Below, in pieces: positions 10,102 to 18,725 of a stretch of DNA of 53,009 nt; position 1 is the stretch's first letter; each line of letters starts with the position of its first letter. The position numbers were made by a program, and so were the translations under genes. Source of the DNA: Proteiniphilum sp. UBA4977. GTDB taxonomy: Bacteria > Bacteroidota > Bacteroidia > Bacteroidales > Dysgonomonadaceae. The notes under the pieces were generated by a model. It searched no databases. It saw nothing but the letters and a program-made list of their open reading frames with translations, and was not told where the DNA came from. The DNA lies in NCBI GenBank assembly GCA_002398565.1, contig DGZP01000074.1, positions 1 through 53,009 of the forward strand, written 5' to 3'.

Positions 10102-10480
10102 ACATTAAATGTCCCAGCCTCATACCGGCCCATACCGACAAGAGTCCAAGAACAATACTCGCGGAGGTATAAAGAGTAAACAATCCCCATTGATTCATCT
10201 CAATCAGACGCAGATTTTCAAAGGCAAAAGCTGAGAATGTGGTATAACCACCGCAGAAACCTACAATCATCATAAGACGAAACGATTGATTATAAGTATG
10301 ATGCGACAATATCAAGCCGGAAAACAAACCAATCAGCAAACATCCTACAACATTGGCGATGAAGGTGCCCACAAACAGCCATTCATGATGTATAAAGCGG
10401 ACTGCAAGTCGGGAAGTAACAAATCTAAGCATACTCCCAATACCGCCACCGATTCCCACAAGGAGCAAATCTTTCCACAT
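10100..10480 (-). CDS. crcB: Fluoride exporter CrcB/Fluc
   Basis: Small four-helix membrane channel that exports fluoride and works as an antiparallel dimer. Its 126 residues are normal length. Family motifs are present: GIGGGIGSMLRF at the start, GTFIANVVGC in helix 2, and the signature GFCGGYTTFSAFAFE in helix 3, which holds the Phe and Thr residues that line the pore. Only one crcB gene is seen here, fitting the homodimeric form. It stands alone, convergent with the DUF1080 gene. A TATCTTTG -7 box lies just upstream. No fluoride riboswitch was recognised in its leader. Confidence 0.95.
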   Translation of the reverse strand: MWKDLLLVGIGGGIGSMLRFVTSRLAVRFIHHEWLFVGTFIANVVGCLLIGLFSGLILSHHTYNQSFRLMMIVGFCGGYTTFSAFAFENLRLIEMNQWGLFTLYTSASIVLGLLSVWAGMRLGHLM

Positions 10481-10503
10481 AATGTGTATAGTTTAGTCAA
10501 TTG

Positions 10504-10511
10504 CAAAGATA
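10504..10511 (-). promoter_or_regulatory. Putative -7 element for crcB
   Basis: Read on the minus strand the bases are TATCTTTG, a perfect match to the Bacteroidetes -7 box TAnnTTTG. It lies 24 bp before the crcB start. No TTTG -33 box stands at the usual 19-21 bp spacing; the nearest is 30 bp away. Confidence 0.45.
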
Positions 10512-10625
10512 TTGATAAAACGGGATAAATAGCCTCTCCTGCAAAGTGATTAATTCAAAATGAATCGCTATATTCGTATCGTCTTTGTACAACAAACTGA
10601 TGAAATTTAAAAATTTGAATCACAA

Positions 10626-11746
10626 ATGAAGACACACTATTTTATTATTTTGGCAATCTTGATATTGTCACCTCAGCTGCAAGCACGGGGAAATCTCCTT
10701 TCTGGAGAGAAACGGGAAATAGTCCATCCGGGGGTTTATGCCGACAACAACGTTGCGTTTCGTTTAATGGCTCCCAACGCCGACAGCGTACATGTGACCG
10801 GCGAATTTCTGACCTCTAAAGACAGGGCGCAGGATTACCAGGACTATCCGCTGAAAGATTATTATACTCCCGATATCAAAAGGCGTTCACTTGAATTTGA
10901 CCTGATCGGACAGTTGAAAGCTGAAAAAGAAGATAAGCATCTGTTTGAAATAAATCAGTTTTCAAATTTTCGCTCCCATATCAACACAAGAAAAACCATA
11001 TCCAATCTATATATCAACGGTTCTTTCTTTGAAAAAGATGCCAAACAGATGAGCGATTACTTGTATCGGGAAATTATCTCACGACACCTGACGCAACTTA
11101 TTTCACCACACTCTACGACTTGTGGCTTTACGGAGATTTATTTGAAAGAAAATCAGGAAAAGAGTTTATTATTCATTCACAATATCAAAATTATTTTAAT
11201 CACAGCGTAGTGACCAAAGATGAAATCAAACAAGAACCATACAAAGCAGCATCTCCCCGATTCAGTTTAGGAACCTCGTTTATTTATGAAAGACCGTTTC
11301 GTCTCTCCTGGCAACACTCTGTGGAAACATCGCTATACTATTTGTACAGAAATGAACGTAAGGGAGATAATAAAACCAAAACAATAAATTTGCCGGTTAC
11401 ATACGGCCTTGGATACTACCCCAATACCCGGACACATTTACAACTAAGTATCAAAGAACAGTTATACAGAGACATTGCAAACCGGAATACACTCATCTCA
11501 GACACTCGATACAAAACCAAACAGGAATATCGCCATTCCCATTCAACATTATCTCTGAATGCATATTACTATGTATCACCTCACCTACTATTGTCGGCCA
11601 AAGCAGCGACAGACCTTATTTTCTCAAAGTATGAAACCAAGGAGAAACAACCTGATGATCCACGTTCCGATGATTATTTTGCCTCGAACAGCTATTTATC
11701 ATGGAACACTAACATCGAATTTAAAGCCACATATAAATTATTTTGA
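10626..11746 (+). pseudogene. Chimeric, frameshifted remnant: esterase-like N-terminus joined to an outer membrane protein
   Basis: The first frame (10626-11210) has a signal peptide ending LQARG and then VAFRLMAPNADSVHVTGEF. That segment resembles the N-terminal beta-sandwich of Bacteroidetes secreted esterases. From about residue 75 the character changes to alternating aromatic and polar strands (YYTPDIKRRSLEFDLIG). This barrel-like protein continues in another frame: reading from about 11081 gives TPDATYFTTLYDLWLYGDLF, open to 11746 and ending in a typical barrel C-terminus, KATYKLF. One base therefore seems lost near 11075-11085. Together this looks like a deletion fusion plus a frameshift, so the locus is probably dead. 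A sequencing error could explain the frameshift but not the change of family. Confidence 0.6.
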
Positions 11747-11753
11747 AGATTAA

Positions 11754-11960
11754 AATACAAATAAGAGAAATTATTTCTGCCTATGCATTTTTGAATGATT
11801 TCCTGTAAACATTTCATATTTCTATTTTTTATTTTTTTAAATAAAAAATAACAACCCAACTCCTCAGAATACGACTTTTTATGCATAGTTTTGTAAGTTA
11901 TGTAAAATGTTTGTACGAAGAATAATATATACTATAACAACAATATAATTAAAACTTACT
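11754..11960. other. Leader region of the ECF-phosphoribosyltransferase-TonB receptor locus
   Basis: AT-rich 207-bp spacer. A self-complementary AT stretch at about 11818-11850 could be a weak terminator for the pseudogene. TAGTTTTG at 11886-11893 matches the TAnnTTTG -7 box, but no TTTG lies at the right distance upstream. No known riboswitch such as cobalamin, TPP, FMN or preQ1 was recognised. Confidence 0.35.
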
Positions 11961-12470
11961 ATGTCAACAACAGCCAGATTGTACACGCTCAACCTTGCCA
12001 ACACAAAGACTTATCTGTTCGCGGCTATTTTCATTGCCGGTAACCTGCTGCTGCCACAGCTGGCACATCTTGTGCCGCAGGGTGGATTTATTTTTCTGCC
12101 CATTTATTTCTTCACGCTGATTGCCGCCTACAAATATGGCATTCATGTGGGATTAATTACGGCAATCCTCTCCCCCCTGGCTAACAGCCTGCTCTTCGGG
12201 ATGCCTCCCGTGGCAGTGTTGCCCGCCATCATCATTAAATCGGCCATCCTGGCTGTTGCTGCCTCCATGGCTGCCAAGCACTTCGGAAAAGTGTCGTTGG
12301 TGGGTATCCTGCTCGCCATCCTCGCTTACCAGATGATCGGCACCGGCGTTGAATGGGCTATCACACAGAATTTCGCTGTTGCCGTCCAGGATTTTCGGCT
12401 TGGCCTGCCTGGCATGATCATCCAGCTTTTGGGCGGTTATTTTGTGCTAAGAGCATTGGCTAAAGTGTGA
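11961..12470 (+). CDS. ECF-type transporter S component (substrate-binding membrane subunit)
   Basis: 169-residue integral membrane protein with five to six hydrophobic helices and the small-residue-rich pattern of ECF S components, such as FIFLPIYFFTLIAAYKYG, LSPLANSLLFGMPP and a C-terminal LPGMIIQLLGGYFVLRAL. S components bind one vitamin or base-like ligand in the inner membrane and share an energising EcfA-EcfA'-EcfT module, which must be elsewhere because none is in this window. Its stop codon overlaps the start of the phosphoribosyltransferase gene, so the two are translationally coupled. The ligand is unknown. The downstream TonB receptor suggests a substrate too large or too rare for porins. 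Confidence 0.82.
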   Translation: MSTTARLYTLNLANTKTYLFAAIFIAGNLLLPQLAHLVPQGGFIFLPIYFFTLIAAYKYGIHVGLITAILSPLANSLLFGMPPVAVLPAIIIKSAILAVAASMAAKHFGKVSLVGILLAILAYQMIGTGVEWAITQNFAVAVQDFRLGLPGMIIQLLGGYFVLRALAKV

Positions 12471-12871
12471 TGATCGGAGAAAAATCATTCGAAGAAGTGA
12501 TGCAAAGGTTTCGTGAGACCTCATTTCATGAAACATTTGATCTGATTGTTGCTATTGCCAACGGAGGTATAATACCTGCTGCGATCATCAATCAGCGACT
12601 AAACATAGAGATACAACTATTAAAAATAAATTTGCGCGACCCCGGCCAGAAACCGAAGTACGATACTCCACAACTGGTGGCACCAATTGACTTCGAATAC
12701 AGGGACAAGACTGTACTACTGGTGGAGGACCGTGTGAAAACAGGGGCGACTGTACAATTTGCCATCGATCTTTTACATGGAGCAAAGCTTATAAAGACCT
12801 TTGCTGTAAACGGAAAAGCCGATTATTCACTTTACAACGAGACCTGTTTTAAATTTCCCTGGATAGTATGA
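12470..12871 (+). CDS. Type I phosphoribosyltransferase-like protein
   Basis: 133 residues from the ATG that shares one base with the preceding TGA; a GTG three bases earlier is also possible. The PRPP-binding loop VLLVEDRVKTGATV near residue 83 matches the type I consensus of hydrophobics, two acidic residues and TG-T, with ED in place of DD. An N-terminal GGIIPAAIINQRL segment near residue 30 matches the family's nucleotide-binding turn. It most resembles xanthine-guanine or purine-type phosphoribosyltransferases. Its place between an ECF S component and a TonB receptor suggests it traps an imported base-like compound as its ribotide (inference). The 3' end overlaps the receptor gene by ATGA. 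Confidence 0.78.
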   Translation: MIGEKSFEEVMQRFRETSFHETFDLIVAIANGGIIPAAIINQRLNIEIQLLKINLRDPGQKPKYDTPQLVAPIDFEYRDKTVLLVEDRVKTGATVQFAIDLLHGAKLIKTFAVNGKADYSLYNETCFKFPWIV

Positions 12872-14757
12872 AGAAATACATCGTTTTCATAGGCATGTGC
12901 CTGCTGGCTACAATCCCATTACCGGCCGAAAACAGACATCCTGCAGAAAGAAACGATACTGTACGCCTGGACGAGGTGATTGTCACCGGCACCATGCCAA
13001 AAGTAAATCTCCGAAACGTACCAATGAGCATCACGGTAATCTCGGAAGAAAAAATTGCCGAGAGAATGCAACCCTCTCTCCTTCCTCTGCTTACTGAAGA
13101 GGTACCCGGACTATTTATCTCACATAGGGGTATAATGGGATACGGTGTGGCAGCAGGAGCAGCCGGCGGGATAAGTATCCGTGGCATCGGCGGTGCGCCC
13201 ACTGCAGGAGTGCTGGTGCTGATCGACGGGCACCCGCAGTACATGGGATTAATGGGACATCCGCTGGCCGACAGCTACCAGTCGGTGATGACCGAACGGG
13301 TAGAGGTGGTACGGGGCCCTGCCTCGGTGCTTTATGGCTCCAATGCGATGGGGGGTGTGATCAATATCATCACCAAAAAACAGAAAACTGACGGCAGTCA
13401 TCAGTCGGCACAGCTTTCCTACGGAAGCTACAACACGCTAAGTGCGGAAGTTTCAACCGGATTCAGAAAGAATCAGTTTCATATAAACGGGAACCTGGGT
13501 TATAACCGCTCCGACGGGCATCGTGAAAATATGGACTTTGAACAATTCAACGGGTATGCCAAAGCGGGATATTACTTTACACGACACTGGAGTAGTTTCG
13601 TGGATGTGAATCTGTCGAAAACACTGAGTTCAAATCCTGGAACCATTTCAAACCCTATGATTGATAACGATGCCGATATTTTGCGCGGCATGGCTTCTGC
13701 AGTATTGGAAAATGAATATGCCAACATGTCGGGAGCGATTAAATTTTTCTATAATTTTGGCTCTCACGAGATAAACGACGGGATATCCATTCTTTCATCC
13801 GCTTCACCGCCTATATATCGTTTTCGTTCAGAAGATCAAATGTTTGGGTTTTCAGCCTATCAGTCTTATTCATTCTTTGAAGGGAACAGGACAACTGCCG
13901 GGTTCGATTTTCAGCGTTTCGGCGGTAAAGCCTGGAACAGGTTCCCCAATGAAGCGGATAATGTAGATCTGGCCAATGTGCATCTCAACGATGTAGCAGG
14001 CTACCTGAATCTGCAACAGAGTGTGCTGGGTGAACGGCTCACCATGAACGCCGGCATACGGCTTGATCACCACGAAATAAGCGGGTCGGAGTGGATTCCG
14101 CAACTGGGACTCAGCTTTACCCCTACTGTAACAACCTCCATAAAGGCGATCGCCAGCAAGGGGTTCCGAAATCCCACCATCCGCGAAATGTATATGTTTC
14201 CACCCCAAAACGCGGAACTGAAGCCGGAACGATTAATGAACTATGAAATATCCCTGCTGCAATCGTTTCCTGAAACAAGAGTAAGTTTTGGCCTGAACCT
14301 CTTCTATATCAAGGGAGATAACATCATCCGGCAGCCACAACCGAATGTTGGAAAATGGGAAAACACTGGCAATATCGAGAACAAAGGCTTTGAACTTTCG
14401 GCTAACTATCGGGTAACAAGTCACTTCCTTTTCTCGGCAAACTATAGTCTGCTGGATATGACCTATAAAATAGCGGGAGCACCCGAACATAAACTGTACG
14501 TGAGTGGAGATTATTTTATAAGTCGCTGGAATCTTGCCACCGGCTTGCAGTACCTGGGGACTCTCTACACAAAGGTAAATCCTGAGCCAGTAAAAGAAAA
14601 TGCCCTGTTATGGAATGCACGCATCAATTATAAAGCATCCGACTGGCTGAACTTTTTTTTAAGAGGAGAGAATCTTCTCAACAGGAATTATGAGATCAAT
14701 GCCGGATACCCGATGCCAGGCGCCACCGTTTTCGGAGGATTACGGATAAATATTTGA
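12868..14757 (+). CDS. TonB-dependent outer membrane receptor (vitamin or siderophore type)
   Basis: Signal peptide 1-20 ends PLPAEN. A TonB box-like stretch, VRLDEVIVTGT, lies near residues 32-42. The plug domain contains ISIRGIGGAPTAGVLVLIDG and ERVEVVRGPASVLYGSNAMG (near residues 140-175), followed by INIITKK. The remainder forms barrel strands ending VFGGLRINI. At 629 residues it is a classical BtuB/siderophore-sized receptor without the SusC N-terminal extension, so the ligand is more likely a cofactor-like molecule or chelate than a glycan. It is third in a set with an ECF S component and a phosphoribosyltransferase, with overlapping ends, and precedes the DUF362 and polyferredoxin genes. 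Confidence 0.93.
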   Translation: MKKYIVFIGMCLLATIPLPAENRHPAERNDTVRLDEVIVTGTMPKVNLRNVPMSITVISEEKIAERMQPSLLPLLTEEVPGLFISHRGIMGYGVAAGAAGGISIRGIGGAPTAGVLVLIDGHPQYMGLMGHPLADSYQSVMTERVEVVRGPASVLYGSNAMGGVINIITKKQKTDGSHQSAQLSYGSYNTLSAEVSTGFRKNQFHINGNLGYNRSDGHRENMDFEQFNGYAKAGYYFTRHWSSFVDVNLSKTLSSNPGTISNPMIDNDADILRGMASAVLENEYANMSGAIKFFYNFGSHEINDGISILSSASPPIYRFRSEDQMFGFSAYQSYSFFEGNRTTAGFDFQRFGGKAWNRFPNEADNVDLANVHLNDVAGYLNLQQSVLGERLTMNAGIRLDHHEISGSEWIPQLGLSFTPTVTTSIKAIASKGFRNPTIREMYMFPPQNAELKPERLMNYEISLLQSFPETRVSFGLNLFYIKGDNIIRQPQPNVGKWENTGNIENKGFELSANYRVTSHFLFSANYSLLDMTYKIAGAPEHKLYVSGDYFISRWNLATGLQYLGTLYTKVNPEPVKENALLWNARINYKASDWLNFFLRGENLLNRNYEINAGYPMPGATVFGGLRINI

Positions 14758-14868
14758 ATAGTCTGTGGCTATTCTGCCTGTGCTTGTCAGCATAACGCAG
14801 GTAATCAATATAAGTTTGAGATAATCAGAACCGATCACTGGAAAATCAATAAAACAAAATTTAATTAT

Positions 14869-15810
14869 ATGGACAGACGAAATTTTTTACGGACGATAGC
14901 CCTCACCGGAGCGGCAATCACCACCATCAAGGATGCTGACGCGATGAGCATTCTTGCCCAGTCGTTCGAGACGACCCATGCTGCACCAAAATATGATCTG
15001 ATTGCGGTAATGGGCGGTGAACCCGAAGCGATGTTCCGCAAAGCCATTGCAGAGATGGGAGGAATGAAAACCTTCATCAGCAAAGGCGACAAAGTATGTG
15101 TCAAACCCAATATCGGGTGGGATCAGCCGGTTGAAATGGCAGCCAACACCAACCCGAAACTGGTGGCGGAGATCATCAAACATTGTTTCGATGCCGGCGC
15201 GTCGGAAGTAACCGTTTTTGATCACACCTGCGACGATTGGCGTAAAGCATACAGCAACAGCGGTATAGAGGAGGCGGCGAAAAAGGCCGGAGCAAAAGTG
15301 GTACCTGCACACCAGGAATCCTATTATAAATCCGTCAGCATCCCCAAAGGGAAAAGTCTCAAGAGTGCAAAAATTCATCAGGCCATCGTAGACAGCGACA
15401 AATGGATTAATGTGCCCGTACTTAAAAATCACGGAGGTGCACAATTGACCATCTCCATGAAAAATTACATGGGTATCGTGTGGGACAGGAGGTTTTTTCA
15501 TGCCAACGACCTGCAGCAGTGCATTGCCGATGTATGTACCTATGCCAAACGTCCTGTCCTGAACGTGGTGGATGCCTACCGGCTGATGAAAACCAGCGGT
15601 CCCAGAGGAAAATCACCCGCAGACGTGGTACTCTCGAAAGGTCTTTTTATATCACAGGATATCATCGCTGCCGATACGGCTGCGGCCAACTTCTTCAACC
15701 AGGCACGGGAGATGCCACTTGAGAAAGTGACCCATATCTCCAAAGGTCAGGAACTGGGAGTGGGAACAATGAATCTCGAGAGCCTGAATATAAAACGGTT
15801 TCGAATATAG
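14869..15810 (+). CDS. Tat-exported DUF362-family protein
   Basis: The N-terminus MDRRNFLRTIALTGAAITT is a twin-arginine signal. The rest is a DUF362 domain with VCVKPNIGWDQP, ASEVTVFDHTCDDW, WINVPVLKNHGGAQLTISMK and NYMGIVWDRRFFH. Many DUF362 proteins carry their own 4Fe-4S ferredoxin domain. This 313-residue form has no CxxCxxCxxxC motif, and the next gene 23 bp downstream supplies one in quantity, so the two probably form a periplasmic redox pair (inference). The catalytic role of the family is not established. It follows the TonB receptor by 111 bp and is probably part of the same transcript or regulon. Confidence 0.85.
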   Translation: MDRRNFLRTIALTGAAITTIKDADAMSILAQSFETTHAAPKYDLIAVMGGEPEAMFRKAIAEMGGMKTFISKGDKVCVKPNIGWDQPVEMAANTNPKLVAEIIKHCFDAGASEVTVFDHTCDDWRKAYSNSGIEEAAKKAGAKVVPAHQESYYKSVSIPKGKSLKSAKIHQAIVDSDKWINVPVLKNHGGAQLTISMKNYMGIVWDRRFFHANDLQQCIADVCTYAKRPVLNVVDAYRLMKTSGPRGKSPADVVLSKGLFISQDIIAADTAAANFFNQAREMPLEKVTHISKGQELGVGTMNLESLNIKRFRI

Positions 15811-15833
15811 ACCCTTCAAGAAGCCATCGTATC

Positions 15834-17384
15834 ATGTTAAAGAAAATCCGTGTTATTCTGTCTCTTTTGCTTTTCTCCCTGATTACTCTTTATTTTCTTG
15901 ACTTCAGGGATTTTCTTCCGGAAAGTGTGGGCTTTCTGGCGGAGATTCAGTTCATACCCGCACTGTTGGCTGTCAACATTCTGGTTCTTATATCCCTGCT
16001 GTTTCTCACGTTACTTTTTGGCAGGGTATATTGTTCATCCATCTGCCCGATGGGTATTTATCAGGATATAATAGCATGGCTGTCAAAGAAGTTCATCCGG
16101 AAAAAAAAATATACCTACAGCAAGGCTAAAAGTATCCTCCGCTGGAGTATCCTGGTTGCCACGGTTGTTACATTCATTTTCGGATTTACCTTTCTGGTGG
16201 GATTACTCGATCCCTACGGAGCATACGGAAGAATGGTCACACACTTGTTTCGTCCGGCCTACCTCGCGGGCAACAATTTACTGGAAACCATCTTTACCTC
16301 CTTTAATAATTACTTATTTTATAAGGTAAGTATTTACTCGTTGAGTATCTTTTCATCGATAACCGCCCTTATTACCCTCGGTGTGATTGGCTATCTGGCC
16401 TGGCGTAATGGCAGGACTTATTGCAACACAATTTGTCCGGTGGGCACAACACTCGGCTTATTAAGCAAATATTCGCTGTTTAAAGTCGGCTTCCTGAACG
16501 ATAAATGTAATATGTGCGGCCTCTGTACCATGAAATGCAAAGCGTCATGTATCGATTCAAAGAATAAGGAAATCGATTACAGTCGGTGCATTACCTGCTT
16601 CAACTGTATTGAAAGCTGTAATCGCAATGCAATGAAATATTCCTTTATCAGGCCAAAGAAAACAAAGGCTGCCAGTACCATACCTGCCTACACTTATCTA
16701 AAGGAGAATCTGCCAGTAAACGAATCCAAACGCCGGTTTTTGTCTGCTTCGCTTGTCATGGGCCTGGCTGCAGGGAAACTCTTTGCGCAGGAAGTTTCCA
16801 ACGGGCTCCTTCCTAAGAGAGAACTTAAAAGACAGGTGCCTATTGCTCCTCCGGGAGCTGCCTCCTTTGATCACCTGCGGGAGAAATGTATCTCCTGCCA
16901 TCTTTGTGTGAGCAAGTGTCCCAGTCATGTGATAAAGCCTGCTTTCCTGGAATATGGCCCGGGGGGAATTATGCAACCCAAGCTCTATTTCGATCGGGGG
17001 TTTTGCAACTACGACTGCATCATCTGTGGCGATGTATGCCCAACAGGAGCAATACAACCACTGACAAAAGAAGAAAAAAATCATACACAGATGGGACAAG
17101 TGCAGTTTATCATCGAAAACTGCATTGTTTACTACGATGAAACAAGTTGTGGGGCATGTTCGGAACACTGCCCCACCCAGGCAGTCCGCATGGTTCCCTA
17201 CAAGGGCGTACTCACCATTCCGGAAACAGATACTTCTATCTGCGTCGGATGTGGCGGATGCGAATATGTTTGTCCTGCCATTCCTTTTAAAGCCATTTAT
17301 GTGGAAGGATTGGCGATCCAAAACACCGTTGAAATTAAAAAAGAAAAAGTCGAGGATGTGGTAATAGATGATTTTGGATTCTGA
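15834..17384 (+). CDS. Membrane polyferredoxin, NapH-like and NapG-like halves fused
   Basis: Residues 1 to about 290 resemble NapH: several membrane helices, two CxxxCP motifs at C67/C71 (YCSSICP) and C197/C201 (YCNTICP), then two 4Fe-4S motifs (CNMCGLCTMKC and CITCFNCIESC). At about 297 comes KRRFLSASLVMGLAAG, which looks like a Tat signal peptide retained inside the protein. It is followed by a NapG-like part with four more ferredoxin motifs: CISCHLCVSKCP, CNYDCIICGDVCP, CGACSEHCP and CVGCGGCEYVCP. NapG and NapH are normally separate and pass electrons from quinol to a periplasmic acceptor. Here the likely acceptor is the neighbouring DUF362 protein (inference), since no nap or nos gene is present. 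The last 49 bp of the gene recur exactly at 26099. Confidence 0.88.
   Translation: MLKKIRVILSLLLFSLITLYFLDFRDFLPESVGFLAEIQFIPALLAVNILVLISLLFLTLLFGRVYCSSICPMGIYQDIIAWLSKKFIRKKKYTYSKAKSILRWSILVATVVTFIFGFTFLVGLLDPYGAYGRMVTHLFRPAYLAGNNLLETIFTSFNNYLFYKVSIYSLSIFSSITALITLGVIGYLAWRNGRTYCNTICPVGTTLGLLSKYSLFKVGFLNDKCNMCGLCTMKCKASCIDSKNKEIDYSRCITCFNCIESCNRNAMKYSFIRPKKTKAASTIPAYTYLKENLPVNESKRRFLSASLVMGLAAGKLFAQEVSNGLLPKRELKRQVPIAPPGAASFDHLREKCISCHLCVSKCPSHVIKPAFLEYGPGGIMQPKLYFDRGFCNYDCIICGDVCPTGAIQPLTKEEKNHTQMGQVQFIIENCIVYYDETSCGACSEHCPTQAVRMVPYKGVLTIPETDTSICVGCGGCEYVCPAIPFKAIYVEGLAIQNTVEIKKEKVEDVVIDDFGF
17332..17380 (+). repeat. Copy A of a 49-bp exact repeat (3' end of the polyferredoxin gene)
   Basis: These 49 bases encode the C-terminal tail IKKEKVEDVVIDDFGF of the polyferredoxin. 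They occur again, base for base and in the same orientation, at 26099-26147. After the match the copies differ (TTCTGA against TTTTAA), but both still encode Phe then stop. Confidence 0.95.
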
Positions 17385-17456
17385 GCGTAAAATCATTGTA
17401 TGTTTACTTGCATAATACCAGATAAAGACAAGTATTGAGAAGAAAACAAGGCGCGT

Positions 17457-18623
17457 ATGTTACAGAATTTTTTTTCTGGTTTACCGTTTTACGTTTGTTT
17501 CTTTTGGCTGATATTATTTATCATCCAAAAGAAACATGTGGATCCAGCTAAAAAATTCTTTACATACTTCTTGCTGGCATGTACTTTTCTCTATTTCTCA
17601 CACGCGGTTTATTTTCATCGCTATATCTATCTCTACAGTCTGATTGAGAGTTTCTACACCTTCTGCTCCCTGGCGGTTTATCCGCTCTACTATCTCTATA
17701 TTTGCAGACTTACCAGCATCAGACAGTTTAGTCTGAGGAATTATTGGGTCCTCCTGCCAGCACTGATTGTCAGTGTGCTGTCTGTTATTTTCTATGGTAT
17801 GCTGAATGAAGCGGAGCGAATCAGTTTTGTAAATCATCATTTTTTTCAGAAAACCGATGGTTTATTTTTTCTCTCCTTTGCCGAACAGGCTCAGAATGTC
17901 AGAATTAAAGCCACCAAGGTACTGTTTATCCTGCAGCTGCTTCCGGTTGCGTTTTATGGGCATCAGAAGCTGTCCCGGTTCAACCGGGAGGTTTCCAATT
18001 ATTATGCCGACACCGAAAACAGGACCCTGGCTCAGGTACAAAAATTACTGCTAATTTTTATACTGTTCGCCATCTTCTCGAGCACTGCCAACCTGCTGGG
18101 CAGGGAGTTCTTTATCCGCGAGTCGTGGTTTCTGGTAATCCCATCACTCATTTTTGGAAGCATGCTTTTTTTGGTCAGCTACATGGCCTACACTCTACAT
18201 TTCAGCGCGACAGATTTCTGTAAGGAAGCTGATTATATCTGCATGGAGGAAACCGAAACAGAGAGGACCAGCAATCCAGACACAACCATCCTCGACATTC
18301 GTTTGAAGCGACTGATGGAAGAAGAACAGCTTTTCAGGCAGAAAGATTTACACATTTCCGATATTGCCATTCATCTGGGTAGCAACAGGACCTATGTTTC
18401 AAATCACATTAACCAGGAACTGGGGTTATCTTTTTCAGATTATATCAACCGATATCGCATAGGGTATGCACAGAGCATGATGACCGATTCCGCATCCGCT
18501 CCCTCCATGATCGAAATCAGTGAACAATCGGGGTTTGCCAACGAAGTCTCCTTTTACCGGAACTTCAAGAAAATTACCGGTACCACCCCCAATCGGTGGC
18601 TTCACCAAAATGCTTCAAAATAA
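17457..18623 (+). CDS. AraC-family transcriptional regulator with an integral-membrane N-terminal domain
   Basis: Residues 1 to about 235 contain seven or so hydrophobic helices, for example LPFYVCFFWLILFIIQ and WVLLPALIVSVLSVIFYGML. A cytoplasmic linker and a C-terminal AraC DNA-binding domain follow at about 285-385, with two helix-turn-helix units: ISDIAIHLGSNRTYVSNHIN and ISEQSGFANEVSFYRNFKK. The arrangement suggests a regulator that senses a signal at the inner membrane. It lies 72 bp after the polyferredoxin gene and 102 bp before a lipoprotein gene on the same strand. Either could be a target; the sequence does not decide. Confidence 0.9.
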   Translation: MLQNFFSGLPFYVCFFWLILFIIQKKHVDPAKKFFTYFLLACTFLYFSHAVYFHRYIYLYSLIESFYTFCSLAVYPLYYLYICRLTSIRQFSLRNYWVLLPALIVSVLSVIFYGMLNEAERISFVNHHFFQKTDGLFFLSFAEQAQNVRIKATKVLFILQLLPVAFYGHQKLSRFNREVSNYYADTENRTLAQVQKLLLIFILFAIFSSTANLLGREFFIRESWFLVIPSLIFGSMLFLVSYMAYTLHFSATDFCKEADYICMEETETERTSNPDTTILDIRLKRLMEEEQLFRQKDLHISDIAIHLGSNRTYVSNHINQELGLSFSDYINRYRIGYAQSMMTDSASAPSMIEISEQSGFANEVSFYRNFKKITGTTPNRWLHQNASK

Positions 18624-18725
18624 CATTGTTCTTTTTTTACGATTTGTTATTCTTTTTTGTTTGTTTGTTAGTGTGATCATTGATAAAATTTCCTTTCTTG
18701 CAAAGCACAACAAAATAATCATACT

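Noticed and set aside
10481..10560. Possible fluoride riboswitch before crcB
   Set aside because: The leader would be only about 17 bases from the -7 box to the start, and the conserved riboswitch core could not be found.
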